The notes under the pieces: generated by a model
Databases searched by the model: none
The model's input: only the letters and a program-made list of their open reading frames with translations
Told to the model about the DNA's origin: nothing
Assembly: GCA_026982145.1 (NCBI GenBank)
Contig: JALSHQ010000023.1
Span: forward strand, 1 to 6,516
Length of the DNA: 6,516 nucleotides
Direction of reading: 5' to 3'
Source: Gammaproteobacteria bacterium
Lineage (GTDB): Bacteria > Pseudomonadota > Gammaproteobacteria > SZUA-140
Translations under genes and position numbers: made by a program
Shown: positions 4,183 to 6,516 of the stretch, one piece after another
Layout of the letters: each line of letters begins with the position of its first letter
Position numbering within the stretch: position 1 is the stretch's first letter

Positions 4183-6516
4183 CTTAAATAAGTACGGATG
4201 GCCAGCCCCAGCAAGGCAAGCCACCCAATCGCCAAGCCACTCGCACCTACACCGCTCTGCCCCACACTGCTGAAGGTGAAGGCGTAGATTTCAAAGCCAG
4301 CGGTCTCCCTGTTCCCCATATTGTCGACCGACATAAAGCGCAGCACGGTCGCTTCCGAAATTGGAATCGGCCCGGTGTAGACCTGTGTGGGTCGGTTACT
4401 GCCGACATCATCCGGGTCGGGGGGTGAGCCATCCAACGTATAATACGTGCCCCCGTCCTGACAGCCGGAGCCCGTCACAGCGCCCAGCGCGGGATGGGTG
4501 GCTGGCACGTCTTCAAAGTCATAACAGGTCAATACCACCTGAATCTCAGAGGTAAATACGTTGCCCCCCGTGTTAGGAAACGCGGTGGTCTCAGGCGCAC
4601 CAATATCAACCCGGTACTGTTGGCCCTTCACCCCACCGACCGGCCCGTTGGCCGGAATGCTGTTGGTGTTCATCACCTCGCTGTTCCCCGCGCGGTCCTG
4701 CGAGAAAAATTGCAAATTCACCAGCCCGTATAGCCTTGAGCCGGGAATAAACTCAGCAGGAATCTGCTCCAGCGAAACACGCTCAAGGCGCACCGCTTGC
4801 AACACAATATCGCTTTCACTTCTATCTAAAAACACTTGGATTAGATCTACCTGTGAGGCCAATATGTAAGTTGGCGGGGGTGCCGCAGAGGCAGGAATCT
4901 CCGCTAATGAGTATGCGTTGCCGCTAATCGAGCCGAGGGTGATTTGAGTAAGATCCATATCTTCCTCTGCCAAATCAGCCATGGTGACCGCATCATCCGG
5001 CACATTCTCTGGCGCAATCACATTGCCCAACAAGTTGGCGGTAAGTGAGTCGAGCCGTATTTCGGCAAGGTCAACATAGTCCCTCACCCGATTTAAATCG
5101 ATGCTATTAAGTGAGACGGCAGCACGTGGAATGTCCCCCAATTTAAAGGCATCTAGGTCAATACGGAATGCCGCATTTTCTTCAGTTGAGATGATGTCAG
5201 CGAGGGTCATGTCATAAAAAACCGCTTGCTCTGCTTCGGTCAGATCTGCCAGTGTTGCTGTTCTTAGGGGGAGTAGCTGTTTGGGGGTGAGCGGTACGTC
5301 GTAAAGACTTGCGGTTGCGCTGGGTGAGCCATCTTCTGTGTTGTGTGGGTCGGAGCCATCAGTGGTATAAAATGTTTTATCGCAGTTAGCACCGCCAGCA
5401 TCTTCGCACACTAACGCAATTTGAACTGCATTGTCGGCGATTTCTGGAAAGGCATCCACGGGCAACACATCCGGCAGTATCTGGTCGGGCTGCGCCCTCG
5501 TCTCAGGGAAGGTGATATCAAGCCCGTAGTCAACCGTGATCACATCACTAACAGAACCATGTGCATCCCGCGCAAAAAATTTAACAGTGGTATTCGCTGC
5601 TGAGATATCAAATGTTGTTGGCGGCGGTATCACGGGGGGGGCTGGAGGGGGCTGGGTATAAAGATACTCGGTACTGTTTTGATCAGGCTCGCTGCCGTCT
5701 ATTGTTACAAATAGACTACAGGGGCCCGCCGTGCTGTTATGGCTACATGACAGGATAATATCCAACGGTGAGGTGTTGTAAAAACCGCCCGCAACGTGAT
5801 CAGTGGCGACCGGGCGCAAAGTATCAAAGAGCGCCAAATAGTTATGGGGCACGCCTGCCACGGAGGTAAACTCACCTCCCACCATCACTAAGCCATCACC
5901 CTCCGTGCGCTCAGTAACATAGACAGGCGGTGAACCACCGGCAAGTTGCGGGTTCCAAGCCGTCACCGCATTCAATGGGATGGCGCTATCTTCCGTTAAG
6001 CTATAGCGCGCCACATTGCCCCTTGCTAACGGCGCGTTCGGCAAGGGGGCACTGGTTAATGCAGAAAATGCTCCCCCGACCCATAGCATCCGGTCATCAC
6101 TGGAAAGGTCAAGCGAATAGACGCTTGTGCCAGCGCTGACATCGGGATCTACCGTTGTCACCACACTCCACCGATTGCTGGTGCCGTTAATCTCAAGCGC
6201 TGCAATACGGTTACGGCTGTATGGGCTGCCTGCTGTACCGTCATCAATGGAGGTAAAGTCACCACCTAAATAGAGCAGGCTGTCATCATCACTCAATGCC
6301 AGTGTGCGCACCACGCCATTTACTGAGTTCACGGCCCACAAGGCATTCGACAAGGGGGTGCCGTTAGCGACTTTGAGCGCTGCAATGCGCGAACGCGCGA
6401 CGCCGCCGATGATTGAAAAATCACCCGCCGCAAAGACCAAGCTGCCATCATTGCTCACCACGAGTGAATGCACATCACCATCAGCACCGGGGTTAGGCCC
6501 CGGGTTCCAGTCGGTT
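4167..6516 (-). CDS. Large modular exported surface protein: WNP propeller-like repeats, three HEX-C-like modules, pentapeptide-like insert, C-terminal anchor (N-terminus cut by window edge)
   Basis: The frame is open from the right edge, with 782 complete codons visible and stop TAG at 4169-4167. The GTG at 6473-6471 lies inside a repeat, so the true start is outside the window. Numbering from codon 6515-6513: residues 2-232 hold four WNP/GGxFxS-type units like delta-60 (DUF5122) propeller repeats. Residues 236-329, 335-409 plus 599-614, and 637-745 are three Ig-like modules resembling the chitobiase/hexosaminidase C-terminal family, with cores VTIDGSEP, YTTDGSDP and YTLDGSPP, each preceded by two cysteines that could form a disulfide. 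Modules two and three end in FFSQDRAGNSE and FMSVDNMGNRE. Residues 410-598 interrupt module two with five-residue-periodic Leu/Ile sequence. The tail (about 753-782) is Gly/Ser-rich, then hydrophobic, then Arg-rich. Inferred: exported, anchored at the C-terminus, possibly ligand-binding or adhesive. No catalytic motif is seen. It converges on purH. Confidence 0.9.
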   Translation of the reverse strand, partial: TDWNPGPNPGADGDVHSLVVSNDGSLVFAAGDFSIIGGVARSRIAALKVANGTPLSNALWAVNSVNGVVRTLALSDDDSLLYLGGDFTSIDDGTAGSPYSRNRIAALEINGTSNRWSVVTTVDPDVSAGTSVYSLDLSSDDRMLWVGGAFSALTSAPLPNAPLARGNVARYSLTEDSAIPLNAVTAWNPQLAGGSPPVYVTERTEGDGLVMVGGEFTSVAGVPHNYLALFDTLRPVATDHVAGGFYNTSPLDIILSCSHNSTAGPCSLFVTIDGSEPDQNSTEYLYTQPPPAPPVIPPPTTFDISAANTTVKFFARDAHGSVSDVITVDYGLDITFPETRAQPDQILPDVLPVDAFPEIADNAVQIALVCEDAGGANCDKTFYTTDGSDPHNTEDGSPSATASLYDVPLTPKQLLPLRTATLADLTEAEQAVFYDMTLADIISTEENAAFRIDLDAFKLGDIPRAAVSLNSIDLNRVRDYVDLAEIRLDSLTANLLGNVIAPENVPDDAVTMADLAEEDMDLTQITLGSISGNAYSLAEIPASAAPPPTYILASQVDLIQVFLDRSESDIVLQAVRLERVSLEQIPAEFIPGSRLYGLVNLQFFSQDRAGNSEVMNTNSIPANGPVGGVKGQQYRVDIGAPETTAFPNTGGNVFTSEIQVVLTCYDFEDVPATHPALGAVTGSGCQDGGTYYTLDGSPPDPDDVGSNRPTQVYTGPIPISEATVLRFMSVDNMGNRETAGFEIYAFTFSSVGQSGVGASGLAIGWLALLGLAIRTYLRRAAP
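4170..4259 (-). other. C-terminal sorting/anchor tail of the large surface protein
   Basis: The last 30 residues run from a Gly/Ser-rich stretch (GQSGVGASG) into a hydrophobic helix (LAIGWLALLGLAI) and then RTYLRRAAP with three arginines. This three-part layout is that of bacterial CTERM sorting signals. It is closest by eye to the GlyGly-CTERM type processed by rhombosortase, though a simple C-terminal membrane anchor is also possible. The exact family cannot be set without a profile search. Confidence 0.6.
4722..5288 (-). repeat. Five-residue-periodic (pentapeptide-repeat-like) insert within the second HEX-C-like module
   Basis: This codes for about 189 residues (visible 410-598). Hydrophobic residues fall every fifth position at visible 452, 457, 462, 467, 472 and 477, then (one residue short) 481, 486 and 491. 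The same pattern returns at 520-540 and at 556, 561, then 570, 575, 580, 585 and 590. Leu usually sits two residues later, as in IDLDA, FKLGD, VSLNS, IDLNR, VDLAE and IRLDS. Longer motifs recur: T(L/M)AD(L/I) at 421, 437 and 511, and (K/S)L-x-x-IP at 458, 536 and 581. The pattern resembles pentapeptide repeats (centre Leu, hydrophobic at centre minus two) without their usual Ala/Asn-rich composition. The 60 bases 4801-4860 contain only 23 G/C (38%), lower than the flanking genes by eye. Confidence 0.65.
5634..5641 (-). repeat. C8 homopolymer on the coding strand of the large gene
   Basis: Eight consecutive G on the plus strand, so C on the coding strand, lie in the codons of a Pro-rich linker (visible residues about 288-301, QPPPAPPVIPPPTT) inside the first HEX-C-like module. 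A second run of five G lies at 5647-5651. Gain or loss of one base would shift the frame and remove everything after the propeller-like region, including the anchor. Confidence 0.8.
5820..6512 (-). repeat. Four propeller-like repeats (delta-60/DUF5122-like)
   Basis: The units run approximately at 6342-6512, 6174-6341, 5964-6173 and 5820-5963. Each starts with a Trp-containing strand (DWNP, LWAV, RWSV, AWNP), followed by V-x-x-L or V-Y and a GDGSLVFAAGDF, DDSLLYLGGDF, DDRMLWVGGAF or GDGLVMVGGEF hairpin. The first two end in R(S/N)RIAAL; the third and fourth end in the related GNVARY and NYLALF. This is the pattern of the delta-60/DUF5122 beta-propeller family. Further units probably lie beyond the window edge, since four are too few for a closed propeller of the usual size. 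Confidence 0.75.

Noticed and set aside
4561..4869. A 102-codon plus-strand frame opposite the large surface gene
   Set aside because: It is a shadow of the minus-strand gene, whose modular protein sequence is clearly the real product.
6471..6473. GTG as the start of the large minus-strand gene
   Set aside because: The frame continues upstream to the window edge with DWNPGPNP, the typical beginning of the same repeat unit, so the GTG is internal.
1..6516. tRNA, rRNA, CRISPR array, insertion sequence or attachment site
   Set aside because: I saw no cloverleaf-like segment, no regularly spaced direct repeats, no transposase-like protein and no terminal inverted repeats.

Overview
The window looks like a chromosomal segment of a gammaproteobacterium outside the enterics. 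The main evidence is the gene order prmA, zinc-ribbon/DUF3426 gene, dusB, fis, purH, all on the plus strand. The core prmA-dusB-fis order and the dusB-fis operon are classic for Gammaproteobacteria, and fis followed by purH is known from pseudomonads. Base composition is moderately GC-rich in the housekeeping part. I cannot name the species.

Left part (1-4139): the 3' end of prmA (ribosomal protein L11 methyltransferase) runs in from the left edge. It is followed by a membrane protein with an N-terminal zinc ribbon (DUF3426 family), then the overlapping pair dusB (tRNA dihydrouridine synthase) and fis (nucleoid protein), then purH (the bifunctional enzyme of the last two steps of IMP synthesis). 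These are growth-linked genes for translation, chromosome organisation and purine supply. A candidate promoter with a GC-rich discriminator precedes dusB, with a possible Fis site just upstream. This would fit growth-rate and autogenous control of the dusB-fis operon, as known in enterics.

Right part (4140-6516): a GC-rich hairpin separates purH from a large convergent gene on the minus strand that is cut by the right edge (782 complete codons visible). It encodes a probable exported, C-terminally anchored, mosaic surface protein. In order from the visible N-terminal side it has four WNP-type propeller-like repeats (delta-60/DUF5122-like), three chitobiase/HEX C-terminal-like modules each with a cysteine pair and a TxDGSxP core, and a C-terminal hydrophobic segment followed by arginines that resembles GlyGly-CTERM-type sorting tails.

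The most unusual feature is in the second module. It is split by about 190 residues of five-residue-periodic sequence (hydrophobic-x-Leu-x-x), a pentapeptide-repeat-like solenoid apparently nested inside an Ig-like module. The same gene has a run of eight C on its coding strand, a possible slippage site. purD, which often follows purH, is not next to it here, so the right part looks like an accessory insertion or rearrangement beside a conserved core.
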